This document shows positions 26,658-36,175 of a stretch of DNA of 49,296 bases, one piece after another. Source of the DNA: an uncultured Shewanella sp. (GTDB taxonomy: Bacteria; Pseudomonadota; Gammaproteobacteria; Enterobacterales; Shewanellaceae); the NCBI RefSeq assembly GCF_947491715.1, contig NZ_CANLKR010000037.1:1-49296 (forward strand), written 5' to 3'. Numbering within the stretch: position 1 is the stretch's first letter; every line of letters starts with the position of its first letter. The notes beneath the pieces are model-generated. The model saw only the letters and a program-made list of their open reading frames with translations. It was not told the origin of the DNA and searched no databases. Position numbers and translations under genes: made by a program.

Positions 26658-27575
26658 ATGGATTTACTAGATACGATTTTTACAAAAATAGCTAAGATAC
26701 CCCAAAGGCCACTTAATAATATCATTTTTTGGTCTGGCATGTTATTGAGTTTATCTTTACTCGCACAAATTACGTGGAAAATGGTACCCAGTACAAGTTC
26801 GGCAGTTAACTGGCAACCTATTCCAGTGGAGATCAGCAGTGCAGGTAAAGTTAATGTTAAAGATATTGAGAGATTGGCATTATTTGGTCAGTATACGGCT
26901 GAAGCGGAAGATAAGCCAAAAGAGAATGTGGTCGAGCAGATAACCGATGCACCTAAAACAACCTTATCTATCCAACTAACAGGGGTGGTGGCTTCCACAA
27001 GAGAAAAGCAAGGTTTGGCTGTTATCGCCTCAAGTGGCGGACAAGAGACCTATAGTCTGGGAGATAAAATTAAAGGGACATCGGCTTCCCTTAAAGAGGT
27101 TTATGCGGATCGCATCATTATTACCAATAATGGTCGCTATGAAACCTTAATGCTTGACGGTTTGAAGTATGAAGCACAAGGACAAGCGAATAAACAGCTA
27201 CAGAAAGCGAAGACGAGTAATGATGTGCGAAAAATCGATCATAGAACAAACAAGGCCGTTTCTCAAAGGTTGAAAACGTCTCGAGATGAGTTGGTTTCCG
27301 ATCCTGGGAAAATTACGGATTATTTATCAATCTCACCTGTTAGAAAGGGAGGTGAACTTCAAGGGTATCGCCTAAATGCAGGAAAAGATAGAGCTTTATT
27401 TGCAGAGTCTGGATTGAAACCTAATGATTTAGCGAAATCGATTAATGGCTATGATTTGACTGATATGGGGCAAGCATTAGAAGTCATGTCGTCGTTACCC
27501 GAGTTAACGGAAATGTCGTTAATGGTAGAAAGAAAAGGACAATTAATTGAGATCATGTTTAGTTTGCCTCAGTGA
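26658..27575 (+). CDS. gspC: Type II secretion protein C
   Basis: GspC spans the inner membrane and couples the inner-membrane platform to the GspD secretin. The 305-residue product has a short cytoplasmic N-terminus, one membrane segment (about residues 23-41), a homology region (about 95-170; TGVVASTREKQGLAVI) and a C-terminal PDZ domain (about 230-305; GLKPNDLAKSINGYDL). It is the first gene of the gspC-N operon. AGAGGGG lies upstream of the ATG at slightly long spacing. Confidence 0.95.
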   Translation: MDLLDTIFTKIAKIPQRPLNNIIFWSGMLLSLSLLAQITWKMVPSTSSAVNWQPIPVEISSAGKVNVKDIERLALFGQYTAEAEDKPKENVVEQITDAPKTTLSIQLTGVVASTREKQGLAVIASSGGQETYSLGDKIKGTSASLKEVYADRIIITNNGRYETLMLDGLKYEAQGQANKQLQKAKTSNDVRKIDHRTNKAVSQRLKTSRDELVSDPGKITDYLSISPVRKGGELQGYRLNAGKDRALFAESGLKPNDLAKSINGYDLTDMGQALEVMSSLPELTEMSLMVERKGQLIEIMFSLPQ

Positions 27576-27764
27576 AGAGGATCAGTTTAAGAGTAAACGA
27601 TATTTCATGCTGGATTAATGAAGAATATAATACGCAATAATAGTATAAGCAGATAACATTTTTTTGTGCGTTCAAATGAAAAGTGTAAGCATTTCATTGG
27701 TGCTTTTTGGTCATTTGACAAGGTGTTTGGGGCGCACGTTTAGAAAAATTTCAGGGGAAGGTTG

Positions 27765-29972
27765 ATGATAGATAAGAAAAGTATTAAGCGAAGCTTAGTC
27801 GCTGGACTCGTGATGGGCGCAGCGTTACTAACCCCATCGCTTGCGTGGTCTGAGCAATTTGCCGCGAATTTTAAAGGCGCAGACATTGAAGAGTTCATCA
27901 ATATTGTCGGCAAAAACCTGAACAAAACCATTATTGTTGATCCCACTGTTCGTGGAAAGATTAACGTTCGAAGTTATGACTTACTGGATGAAGAACAGTA
28001 TTATCAATTTTTCCTGAATGTATTGCAGGTATACGGTTACGCGGCCGTTCAAGTTGAAAATAACATCATTAAAGTTATCAAAGATAAAGACGCTAAAACG
28101 GCCGCGATTAGAGTCGCTGATGATGCGTCGCCTGGTATGGGCGATGAGATGGTGACTCGGGTTGTGCCTTTGTATAACACCGAAGCGAAATTATTGGCGC
28201 CGTTATTACGTCAGCTTAATGATAATGCTGGTGGTGGTAATGTCGTGAATTATGACCAATCTAACGTATTGATGATTACGGGTCGTGCCGCCGTTGTTAA
28301 TAAATTGGTCGACATAGTGCATCGTGTGGATAAGCAAGGCGATACCACAGTTGAAGTGGTGAACCTAAAGTTTGCTTCAGCCAGTGAAATGGTGCGTATT
28401 ATTGAAAGTTTATATCGTACCACGGGTAATCAGGCCCAGCTGCCTGGGCAAGCCCCTAAAGTGGTTGCCGATGAGCGTTTAAATTCGGTTGTGGTGAGTG
28501 GCGATGAAAAAAGCCGTGAACGTGTGGTGAGCTTAATTAAGCAATTGGATGCGGATCAGGCCACTACAGGTAATATTAAAGTACGTTATTTGCGCTATGC
28601 TAAGGCCGAAGACTTAGTTGAAGTATTAACAGGGTTCGCTCAAAAACTGGCTGATGAAAAGTCTAAGACTAAATCGAGTGCGGGAAGTAGTCAGCGCCGC
28701 AACGACATTAATATTATGGCCCATACTGATACCAATGCTTTAGTGATCAGCGCCGAGCCTGATCAAATGCGAACACTTGAGAATGTTATCGATCAGTTAG
28801 ATATTCGCCGTGCACAAGTGCTGGTCGAGGCCATTATTGTCGAGGTGGCCGAAGGGGATAATGTGGGCTTTGGTATCCAAATGGCCAGTGCTCTAGGAGG
28901 GGGAACTCAGTTTAATAATATTGGTCCAACTATTGGGGAGATTGGTGCCGGTGTGTGGGATGCTCAGCCGACTAAAGCCACTCAAACTTGTACAATAGGA
29001 ACCACCAATCCAGTCTGTACAGATAATCCCGAGGTTTTGGGCGATATCACGACTTTGGCTACTGCACTCGCTAAAGTCAATGGCATGGCGTGGGGGTTAG
29101 CGGCAGGGGACTTTGGCGCATTGGTTCAAGCAGTATCCAGTGATACCACATCTAATGTGTTGGCGACACCATCAATCACGACCCTTGATAACCAAGAAGC
29201 GTCTTTTATTGTGGGTGATGAGGTGCCCGTTATCACAGGCTCTACAGCGAGCTCTGACAACAGCAATCCGTTTCAGTCCGTTGAGCGTAAAGAGGTGGGG
29301 GTAAAACTGAAAGTGACGCCACTTGTGAACGAAGGCACGTCGGTAAAACTGATTATTGAGCAGGAAGTGTCTGGGGTTAACGGTAATACCAGTGTGGATG
29401 TGACTTTTTCGACACGGCGTTTAACCACCACTGTGATGGCGGACTCGGGTGAAATTGTGGTGCTGGGCGGCTTGATTAACGAAGAAGTACAAGAAAGTGT
29501 GCAAAAGGTGCCTTTCTTAGGGGATATCCCTTGGCTTGGGCAATTATTCAGATCGTCTTCAAGTAAGAAAACCAAGAAAAATTTGATGGTCTTTATTAAG
29601 CCGACCATTATTCGAGATGGCATGACAATGCAAGGGATCTCAGGGCGTAAGTACAATTACTTTAGAGCCTTGCAGTTAGAGCAAGACGACAAAGGCATTA
29701 ACTTAATGCCAAATAGCAGTGTTCCTGTGCTGCCTGAGTGGAATATGAGTGAGCATGTTGGGCCTGAGGTGAATGATATATTAGAGCGTTATAAGCAAGG
29801 CCAAGGGTTAGATACTCGCATGCGCGAAACGAATTCAACCTTAAGAACGATTACTGAAAATAAAGAGAAAGATAAGCAAGAGGCGGCCGCAGAAGCAGAG
29901 GCTAAGATTAAAGCGGCTCAAGAAGCAGTTGATGCTGAGCAAAGTGGATCAGGTGGAAGTAATGCAAACTGA
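27765..29972 (+). CDS. gspD: Type II secretion secretin
   Basis: GspD forms the outer-membrane channel of the type II secretion system. It has a signal peptide (to about residue 30, LAWS|EQ), N0 to N3 domains, and the secretin domain with VLATPSITTLDNQEASFIVGDEVP and the VPFLGDIPWLGQLFR signature. The C-terminal 45 residues are Lys/Glu/Ala-rich and look helical, then end in a short Gly/Ser stretch. An insertion with two cysteines (CTIGTTNPVC) lies before the secretin core. The ATG at 27765 follows AGGGGAAGG; the TTG just before it is unlikely. The last 11 bases overlap gspE. Confidence 0.97.
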   Translation: MIDKKSIKRSLVAGLVMGAALLTPSLAWSEQFAANFKGADIEEFINIVGKNLNKTIIVDPTVRGKINVRSYDLLDEEQYYQFFLNVLQVYGYAAVQVENNIIKVIKDKDAKTAAIRVADDASPGMGDEMVTRVVPLYNTEAKLLAPLLRQLNDNAGGGNVVNYDQSNVLMITGRAAVVNKLVDIVHRVDKQGDTTVEVVNLKFASASEMVRIIESLYRTTGNQAQLPGQAPKVVADERLNSVVVSGDEKSRERVVSLIKQLDADQATTGNIKVRYLRYAKAEDLVEVLTGFAQKLADEKSKTKSSAGSSQRRNDINIMAHTDTNALVISAEPDQMRTLENVIDQLDIRRAQVLVEAIIVEVAEGDNVGFGIQMASALGGGTQFNNIGPTIGEIGAGVWDAQPTKATQTCTIGTTNPVCTDNPEVLGDITTLATALAKVNGMAWGLAAGDFGALVQAVSSDTTSNVLATPSITTLDNQEASFIVGDEVPVITGSTASSDNSNPFQSVERKEVGVKLKVTPLVNEGTSVKLIIEQEVSGVNGNTSVDVTFSTRRLTTTVMADSGEIVVLGGLINEEVQESVQKVPFLGDIPWLGQLFRSSSSKKTKKNLMVFIKPTIIRDGMTMQGISGRKYNYFRALQLEQDDKGINLMPNSSVPVLPEWNMSEHVGPEVNDILERYKQGQGLDTRMRETNSTLRTITENKEKDKQEAAAEAEAKIKAAQEAVDAEQSGSGGSNAN

Positions 29973-31515
29973 AGAGTTAATGCAGGCGACAAATGAACTT
30001 GAGATGTCGGTTGAGACCGAAGTCGATGAAACGCTTTATTCCAACAACAAAGAGCGGTTATCTTTTGCTTTTGCTAATCGTTTTAGCTTGGCATTAGATA
30101 AAGCTGAAGAGGGTAAATTAACCTTATTTCATGTGGCATCGACGCCTTTTGAGGCATTACTGGAAGCGAGACGTTATGTGGGAAAAAATGTCCCGCTTAA
30201 ACAGCTTGAAGACAGCGAATTTGAAGCTAAATTAACTCAGGCTTATCAAGCCAATTCATCTGAAGCGCAGCAAATGATGGAAGACATTGGCAATGAAATG
30301 GATTTGTTCACACTGGCTGAAGAGTTGCCGCAAACAGAAGATTTGCTTGAGGGGGATGATGATGCCCCCATCATTAAGCTTATTAATGCCTTGTTGTCTG
30401 AGGCAATTAAAGAGGAAGCCTCTGATATTCATATTGAAACCTATGAAAAGCAATTGATTGTTAGGTTCAGAGTGGATGGAGTATTAAAGGAAGTTCTCAA
30501 GCCAAACCGTAAATTGTCTTCATTACTGGTATCGCGTATTAAGGTAATGGCACGCCTTGATATTGCTGAGAAACGTGTTCCGCAAGATGGTCGTATATCC
30601 TTACGTATTGGTGGCCGCGCTGTGGATGTGCGGGTCTCAACTATGCCATCGAGTCACGGTGAACGTGTGGTGCTGCGTTTATTAGATAAGAACGCTGGCA
30701 ACTTGAATCTAGTTCAGCTGGGGATGACAGAAAATGTTCGTGTCCAATTCGATGATTTAATCAGGCGTCCTCACGGTATTATTTTGGTGACAGGCCCAAC
30801 GGGCTCGGGGAAAAGTACCACGCTTTATGCTGGCCTGACGGATATTAATTCTGTTGACACCAATATTTTAACCGTTGAAGATCCCATAGAGTATGAACTG
30901 GAGGGTATTGGTCAAACTCAGGTGAATACCAAAGTTGATATGACTTTTGCTCGTGGCTTAAGAGCGATTTTACGTCAAGATCCCGATGTGGTCATGATTG
31001 GTGAGATCCGTGATTTAGAAACCGCGCAAATCGCTGTACAAGCCTCTTTAACGGGTCATATGGTAATTTCAACCTTGCACACCAATACCGCATCAGGGGC
31101 TATCACGCGTTTACAGGATATGGGGGTTGAGCCTTTTCTTGTGTCTTCAAGTCTATTGGGCGTGTTGGCGCAGCGGCTTATTCGTACCTTGTGTAATGAC
31201 TGTAAAGAAGAGCATTTGCCTGATGAGCGTGAGCGTGAATTATTAGGCATTGAGATTAGTGATACACAAACTATTTTTAGAGCCAAGGGCTGTAAATCAT
31301 GTGGTTATAATGGATATCGAGGCCGTACCGGTATTCATGAGTTATTGACGGTAGATGATCATGTTCGTGGACTGATCCATGATGGTCGCGGTGAGTTGGC
31401 CATTGAAAAACATATTCGTAAAACAGTGCCGAGTATTCGCATTGATGGCATGAGCAAAGTCATTGCGGGCAAAACCACCCTCGAAGAAGTATTACGCGTG
31501 ACCCGGGAGGAATAA
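29962..31515 (+). CDS. gspE: Type II secretion ATPase
   Basis: GspE is the cytoplasmic hexameric ATPase that drives pseudopilus assembly. The 517-residue product has an N-terminal domain, Walker A GPTGSGKST at residues 278-286, the Asp box EDPIEYEL, Walker B DPDVVMIGEIRD, a His box, and a four-cysteine zinc site (CNDC ... CKSC) near the C-terminus. The ATG at 29962 overlaps the gspD end by 11 bases and has a GGTGGAAG ribosome site; a start at 29929 would overlap further. Confidence 0.96.
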   Translation: MQTEELMQATNELEMSVETEVDETLYSNNKERLSFAFANRFSLALDKAEEGKLTLFHVASTPFEALLEARRYVGKNVPLKQLEDSEFEAKLTQAYQANSSEAQQMMEDIGNEMDLFTLAEELPQTEDLLEGDDDAPIIKLINALLSEAIKEEASDIHIETYEKQLIVRFRVDGVLKEVLKPNRKLSSLLVSRIKVMARLDIAEKRVPQDGRISLRIGGRAVDVRVSTMPSSHGERVVLRLLDKNAGNLNLVQLGMTENVRVQFDDLIRRPHGIILVTGPTGSGKSTTLYAGLTDINSVDTNILTVEDPIEYELEGIGQTQVNTKVDMTFARGLRAILRQDPDVVMIGEIRDLETAQIAVQASLTGHMVISTLHTNTASGAITRLQDMGVEPFLVSSSLLGVLAQRLIRTLCNDCKEEHLPDERERELLGIEISDTQTIFRAKGCKSCGYNGYRGRTGIHELLTVDDHVRGLIHDGRGELAIEKHIRKTVPSIRIDGMSKVIAGKTTLEEVLRVTREE

Positions 31516-31518
31516 TCA

Positions 31519-32742
31519 ATGCCAGCATTTGAGTACAAGGCATTAGATAATAAAGGTAAGCAACAAAAAGGGGTTGTTGAGGCCGACACGCCTAAGCATG
31601 CGCGTTCACAATTACGCGAATTACGCTTGATGCCGCTAGAAATTACCGCCGTTGCCGAAAAAGAAGCTAAACAAAAATCCAAAGGGGTTGCGTTATTTAA
31701 GCGGGGGATTTCTGTTGCTGAACTGGCATTGATCACTCGTCAAATATCGACCCTTGTGGCTGCGGGCTTGCCTATTGAAGAAGCGCTTAAAGCTGTTGGG
31801 CAGCAATGTGAAAAAGATAGGCTTGCCAGTATGGTGATGGCAGTTCGTTCGCGTGTCGTTGAAGGGTATACATTTGCCGACTCGTTAGCCGAATTTTCAC
31901 ATATTTTTGATGATTTATATCGTGCTATGGTGGCGTCAGGCGAAAAGTCAGGATATCTCGATGTTGTGCTCAACCGTTTGGCGGATTACACCGAACGTCG
32001 TCAGCAACTGAAAAATAAAATGATGCAAGCCATGATTTATCCTGTGGTGTTAACGGTGGTCGCTATTGGCGTCATTGCTATTTTGTTAGCGGCTGTTGTG
32101 CCACAAGTCGTTGGGCAATTTCAGCATATGGGCCAAGAACTGCCTTGGACCACAGAATTATTGATTTCATCCTCTGATTTTATTCGGGACTATGGCCTGA
32201 TAGTATTGGGGGTACTGATTGGCTTTTTTGTCATTGCAAAAAGGTTATTGCGCATCGATAAGTATCGTATGAGGTACGACTCATTGTTATTGCGATTACC
32301 TGTGGTGAGTAAAGTCAGTAAGAGTCTTAATACAGCGCGTTTTGCAAGAACATTAAGCATTTTGACGGCAAGTTCAGTGCCCTTATTGGATGCGATGCGA
32401 ATTGCCAGTGATGTGTTGGTGAATGTGAGAGTGAAGCAAGCGGTAGAAGAGGCGACAGCACGTGTACGCGAAGGAACGGGGTTAGGGGCCGCGTTAGGTA
32501 ATACGAAGCTTTTCCCGCCCATGATGCTCTATATGATTGCATCAGGAGAAAAAAGTGGTGAACTCGAGAACATGTTGGAGCGGGCAGCAGATACACAAGA
32601 TAGAGAGTTCGAATCAAATGTGAATATTGCTTTAGGTGTGTTTGAGCCTGTATTGGTTGTCAGTATGGCGGTGATAGTCTTGTTTATTGTTCTGGCTATT
32701 TTACAACCTATTTTAGAGCTTAATAACATGGTGAGCCAATAA
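31519..32742 (+). CDS. gspF: Type II secretion inner-membrane platform protein
   Basis: GspF is the polytopic core of the inner-membrane platform. The 407-residue product starts with the family signature MPAFEYKALDNKGK, has two homologous cytoplasmic halves, each with a MVASGEKSG or MIASGEKSG block, and three membrane segments (about residues 170-195, 220-240, 375-400). It begins 3 bases after gspE behind GGGAGG. Confidence 0.97.
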   Translation: MPAFEYKALDNKGKQQKGVVEADTPKHARSQLRELRLMPLEITAVAEKEAKQKSKGVALFKRGISVAELALITRQISTLVAAGLPIEEALKAVGQQCEKDRLASMVMAVRSRVVEGYTFADSLAEFSHIFDDLYRAMVASGEKSGYLDVVLNRLADYTERRQQLKNKMMQAMIYPVVLTVVAIGVIAILLAAVVPQVVGQFQHMGQELPWTTELLISSSDFIRDYGLIVLGVLIGFFVIAKRLLRIDKYRMRYDSLLLRLPVVSKVSKSLNTARFARTLSILTASSVPLLDAMRIASDVLVNVRVKQAVEEATARVREGTGLGAALGNTKLFPPMMLYMIASGEKSGELENMLERAADTQDREFESNVNIALGVFEPVLVVSMAVIVLFIVLAILQPILELNNMVSQ

Positions 32743-32805
32743 ATTAAATTAAGTAAGTGGTTGACTTAAAATACGTTAACCGCACAATCTTTGAGGGAGT
32801 TGTTC

Positions 32806-33240
32806 ATGCAAAAACGAAATAAGCAAAAAGGTTTTACCCTATTAGAGGTCATGGTGGTTATCGTGATTTTGGGGATCCTTGCTTCTATGGTTGTTCCTAA
32901 TTTGATGGGAAATAAAGATAAAGCGGATCAGCAAAAAGCGGTGTCTGACATAGTGGCTTTAGAAAATGCCTTAGATATGTATCGTTTGGATAACAGTATT
33001 TATCCAACGACTGAGCAAGGTTTAGAGGCCTTAGTTCAAAAGCCGACGATTTCACCAGAGCCTCGTAACTATCGTCCAGATGGTTATTTGAAGCGTTTAC
33101 CTCAAGATCCATGGCGTAATGATTATATGCTACTGAGTCCTGGTGAGCATGGAAAAATAGATGTCTTTAGTGCCGGTCCAGATGGCCAAGCGGGTACTGA
33201 AGATGACATTGGTAATTGGAATCTACAGCAGTATCAATAA
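32806..33240 (+). CDS. gspG: Type II secretion major pseudopilin
   Basis: GspG is the main subunit of the pseudopilus. The prepilin leader MQKRNKQKG is cut before FTLLEVMVVIVILGILA, with Glu at mature position 5. The C-terminus holds the conserved YPTTEQGLEALV and the calcium-loop region ending in IGNWN. The ATG at 32806 lies 6 bases after GAGGGAG. The prepilin peptidase is not encoded in this window. Confidence 0.97.
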   Translation: MQKRNKQKGFTLLEVMVVIVILGILASMVVPNLMGNKDKADQQKAVSDIVALENALDMYRLDNSIYPTTEQGLEALVQKPTISPEPRNYRPDGYLKRLPQDPWRNDYMLLSPGEHGKIDVFSAGPDGQAGTEDDIGNWNLQQYQ

Positions 33241-33241
33241 T

Positions 33242-33823
33242 ATGACTATGTTGCGCCAAAAAGGCTTCACTTTAATGGAAGTGTTGCTGGTTGTTTTGCT
33301 CATGGGGCTGGCAGCGGCAGCTGTCACTTTGAGTATGAGTGGAGCAGGGAAAGATCGTGCTTTAGAAAAAACGGCGCAACAATTTAAGCAATCGGTTGAG
33401 TTGGTACTCGATGAAACGGTCATGAGCGGTGATTTTGTCGGTATTGTCGTGGAACCCAATCATTATCAATTTGTTTTGTATGATGAGGGTAAATGGCAGC
33501 CATTGAAAAATGATCGTTTATTAGGCGAGCGAGAAATGGATCCCGGTGTTGAAATGACATTGGTCGTTGAAGGCTTACCTTTAGTGCAGGATGATGAGGA
33601 AGAGACGAGTTCCTGGACCGGTGATGGTCCATTTATTGAAAAAACCGATGAAGAGAAGAAAAAATTCCCCGAGCCACAGATCCTTTTATTTCCAAGTGGT
33701 GAAATGTCGGCATTTGAACTGACTTTTTCCGGTCGAGATGATTCGGATAACTACATTGATGTCAAGGTTATTGGTGATGCGTTTGGCCGCATTGTATTAG
33801 GTAGGGATGATGATGAGAAATAA
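33242..33823 (+). CDS. gspH: Type II secretion minor pseudopilin H
   Basis: A minor pseudopilin with leader MTMLRQKG cut before FTLMEVLLVVLLMGLAAAA. Start: the ATG at 33242, one base after the gspG stop, or the second ATG at 33248; no good ribosome site, so translation is probably coupled to gspG. The 193-residue product is acidic, with DDEEE and DEEKKK stretches near residues 115-140. Confidence 0.92.
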   Translation: MTMLRQKGFTLMEVLLVVLLMGLAAAAVTLSMSGAGKDRALEKTAQQFKQSVELVLDETVMSGDFVGIVVEPNHYQFVLYDEGKWQPLKNDRLLGEREMDPGVEMTLVVEGLPLVQDDEEETSSWTGDGPFIEKTDEEKKKFPEPQILLFPSGEMSAFELTFSGRDDSDNYIDVKVIGDAFGRIVLGRDDDEK

Positions 33824-33916
33824 AAACGGCCTTGATTTTCATGGCATGCTCATTTTAGCCCATGCCTTGCCCTATCTTCTTGCTTTTTTTCTCTTGTATG
33901 ATGTAGGGAGCAAGTG

Positions 33917-34336
33917 ATGAGAATGCGTCGGTCGACTTTGAGTCATATGAAAGGTATGACATTACTTGAAGTCATTGTGGCTTTGGCAGTGTTTTCTATT
34001 GCGGCAATTGCAATAACGAAAAGCTTAAGCGAATTAATCAGTAATATGCCCATTTTAGAAGAGCGAACATTAGCGCAATGGGTGGTCGATAATCAGCTTG
34101 TAGATGTAAAATTGAGTACGACTTTCCCCGATGTAGGGCGCAAGGATGGACAAACCACATTAGCAGGCAGAGATTGGTATTGGCGCCAGCAAGTGATTAA
34201 AACCGATGATGATAAGTTTCGATTGGTGAAAGTGAGTGTGAGTGATACTGATAACTTCAAACGGACTATCGCAGAAGTGAGTACTTATGTATTTAATGAC
34301 TCAAGCGATAGCAGTGGCTCAAATGACTCGAATTAA
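33917..34336 (+). CDS. gspI: Type II secretion minor pseudopilin I
   Basis: Leader MRMRRSTLSHMKG is cut before MTLLEVIVALAVFSIAAIA. GspI starts assembly of the pseudopilus tip with J and K. The ATG at 33917 follows AGGGAGCAAGTG. A 93-base gap separates it from gspH. The C-terminal residues FNDSSDSSGSNDSN are Ser/Asn-rich, and the last 14 bases overlap gspJ. Confidence 0.93.
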   Translation: MRMRRSTLSHMKGMTLLEVIVALAVFSIAAIAITKSLSELISNMPILEERTLAQWVVDNQLVDVKLSTTFPDVGRKDGQTTLAGRDWYWRQQVIKTDDDKFRLVKVSVSDTDNFKRTIAEVSTYVFNDSSDSSGSNDSN

Positions 34337-35057
34337 TCATCAGCAAGGTTTTACGCTTCTTGAGATGCTCATTGCCATTGCGATTTTCGCCATGATTGGG
34401 TTGGCATCGAATACCGTGTTACATACCGTGATGCTTAATGATGAAAGCACGCGAGATTTTTCTGCCAAACTCAAAGCGATGCAGCAAGGCTTTGGCATGA
34501 TTGAGAGAGATTTTAATCAGATGGTGCCTCGTACGCCAAGGTTGTTTGAAGGGGGAAGAGGGAGTACGGTGTTTCAAACTGGCAGTGATATTTTAGATTC
34601 AGAATCCGAAGCCATGGTTTTTTTCCGTTTAGGCTGGCTAAACCCTGATGGGATGTTACCAAGAGGGACATTGCAGTCGGTTGCTTATGTCGTTAAAGAA
34701 GGTAATTTAGAGCGTTGGTATTACCCTTATCCTGAGCCCGAGATGGGGGCTGAGCCCATCAAAACCGTCGTGATGAAAAATGTGATATCCGTTGAGTACT
34801 CTTTTTTTGTTGACGGTAAATGGGAGCGGAAAGTGGATGCAAGCACATTGCCACAAGCTATTAGCATGCAAATTGAATTGGAAGGCTTAGGCAAAGTGAT
34901 GCGGAAATTTTTATTAGTTGATGCAATGCCAGAAACAGACAATTCATCAAATGGCTCCGGTTCAAATGGTTCTGGTTCAAATGGTTCTGGTTCAAATGGC
35001 TCTGGTTCAAATGGTTCTGATTCAAATGGTTCTGGTTCAAATGGCAGTAAGGGATAG
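34323..35057 (+). CDS. gspJ: Type II secretion minor pseudopilin J with Gly/Ser/Asn-repeat tail
   Basis: Leader MTRINHQQG is cut before FTLLEMLIAIAIFAMIGLA. GspJ forms the tip complex with GspI and GspK. The ATG at 34323 lies inside gspI (14-base overlap). The body ends near residue 208 and is followed by a low-complexity tail of about 36 residues, (SNGSG) repeated, encoded by the 15-bp tandem repeat at 34947-35045. The tail is probably disordered and exposed on the pseudopilus tip. Confidence 0.93.
   Translation: MTRINHQQGFTLLEMLIAIAIFAMIGLASNTVLHTVMLNDESTRDFSAKLKAMQQGFGMIERDFNQMVPRTPRLFEGGRGSTVFQTGSDILDSESEAMVFFRLGWLNPDGMLPRGTLQSVAYVVKEGNLERWYYPYPEPEMGAEPIKTVVMKNVISVEYSFFVDGKWERKVDASTLPQAISMQIELEGLGKVMRKFLLVDAMPETDNSSNGSGSNGSGSNGSGSNGSGSNGSDSNGSGSNGSKG
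34947..35045. repeat. 15-bp tandem repeat at the 3' end of gspJ
   Basis: The unit TCAAATGGTTCTGGT occurs six times plus a partial, with one- or two-base variants. The period is a multiple of three, so changes in copy number would lengthen or shorten the SNGSG tail without frameshift. Confidence 0.95.
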
Positions 35058-35062
35058 CATTA

Positions 35063-36175
35063 ATGATCAGGTCCAATAGCCATTCATCATCTAAGCCCAC
35101 TCAACAAAAAGGTGTTGCCTTAATTGTTGTGATCCTCATTATTGCGATGATTGCTATCGTCGCAACGAATATTACCTCCCTTAACCAATTATCTGTTAGG
35201 CGTACAATGAATGTGGCGCAGTATGATCAAGCTTACTGGTATGCCTTATCGGCCGAAGAGTTGGCTAAGAAAATACTCACCCAAGATTTTGAAGATGATG
35301 AAGAAAGTGTCAATCTGCAACAGTACTGGGCGCAATCGGGTTTGGTTTTTCCCGTCGAATTGGGAGAGATTGCGGGTGAAATTAAAGATATGCGATCTTG
35401 CTTTAACGTCAATGCATTATCTGTTGCGACAGAAGAAGACGCAAGTACGGGGCAAAGTAAGCCCAGTTTACCTATGCGGCAATTTGCAGGATTGTTAGTG
35501 GCAATGGGGATGGATCAGTTTTCGGCTGATACCCTTGCCGCCACTTTGAAAGACTATACCGATGAGGATACGACAACCAGTGCTTATGGCGCTGAAGATG
35601 CAGAATATGAATCCAGAACGGTACCCTACCGTTCTGCGAATACTCTGCTATTTGATAAGAGTGAGCTTCGAGCCATTATGGGCTTTACTCAGGACATTTA
35701 TATGCGAATAGCGCCTTTTGTTTGTGCTATTCCTGGTAATGACCAACAAGTGCTGAATGTGAATACCATAAAGGTAGAAGATGCGCCGATATTGGCAGGG
35801 ATGTTTGAAAATAAAATATCTGTTGGTGAGGCGGAAGGCATCATTAACCAAAGACCTGCAGATGGCTACGAGTCCATTGAGGACTTTTGGGCAAACTCAT
35901 CGATTAGTAGCTTTAAAACCTCTGATGAGGCATTAGCGTCGAGTTTTGGCATTGACAGTGATTATTTTCTATTACGTGCAGGTGCCAAAGTTGATCGTGC
36001 AATTTTTCGTTTGAAAAGTGTGTTAATGCGGGGTTCGGATAACAAGTTGTCCGTTATTTCACGTCAGTTTGGTGATAGAAAAATAGTATTACCAGTGAAA
36101 GAAGAGTCTAGCTCATTTTTAAGTGAAGAAGAGAAAATGGGAATTTCACAAGAAGATCCGGAGAAGAGAAAGTGA
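35063..36175 (+). CDS. gspK: Type II secretion minor pseudopilin K (tip)
   Basis: GspK caps the pseudopilus. The leader ends QQKG before VALIVVILIIAMIAIVAT; the Glu5 found in the other pseudopilins is missing, as is normal for GspK. The large globular domain contains the FNVNAL, NVNT and Ser/Asn-rich helical segments of the family. It starts 5 bases after gspJ and its TGA overlaps the GTG of gspL. Confidence 0.94.
   Translation: MIRSNSHSSSKPTQQKGVALIVVILIIAMIAIVATNITSLNQLSVRRTMNVAQYDQAYWYALSAEELAKKILTQDFEDDEESVNLQQYWAQSGLVFPVELGEIAGEIKDMRSCFNVNALSVATEEDASTGQSKPSLPMRQFAGLLVAMGMDQFSADTLAATLKDYTDEDTTTSAYGAEDAEYESRTVPYRSANTLLFDKSELRAIMGFTQDIYMRIAPFVCAIPGNDQQVLNVNTIKVEDAPILAGMFENKISVGEAEGIINQRPADGYESIEDFWANSSISSFKTSDEALASSFGIDSDYFLLRAGAKVDRAIFRLKSVLMRGSDNKLSVISRQFGDRKIVLPVKEESSSFLSEEEKMGISQEDPEKRK

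Noticed and set aside
29929..29961. Longer GspE starting within gspD
   Set aside because: The added 11 residues are the shifted reading of the gspD tail; the ATG at 29962 has a better ribosome site.
34861..35100. Minus-strand frame with NHLNQ repeats opposite gspJ
   Set aside because: It is the reverse reading of the 15-bp tandem repeat inside a conserved gene.
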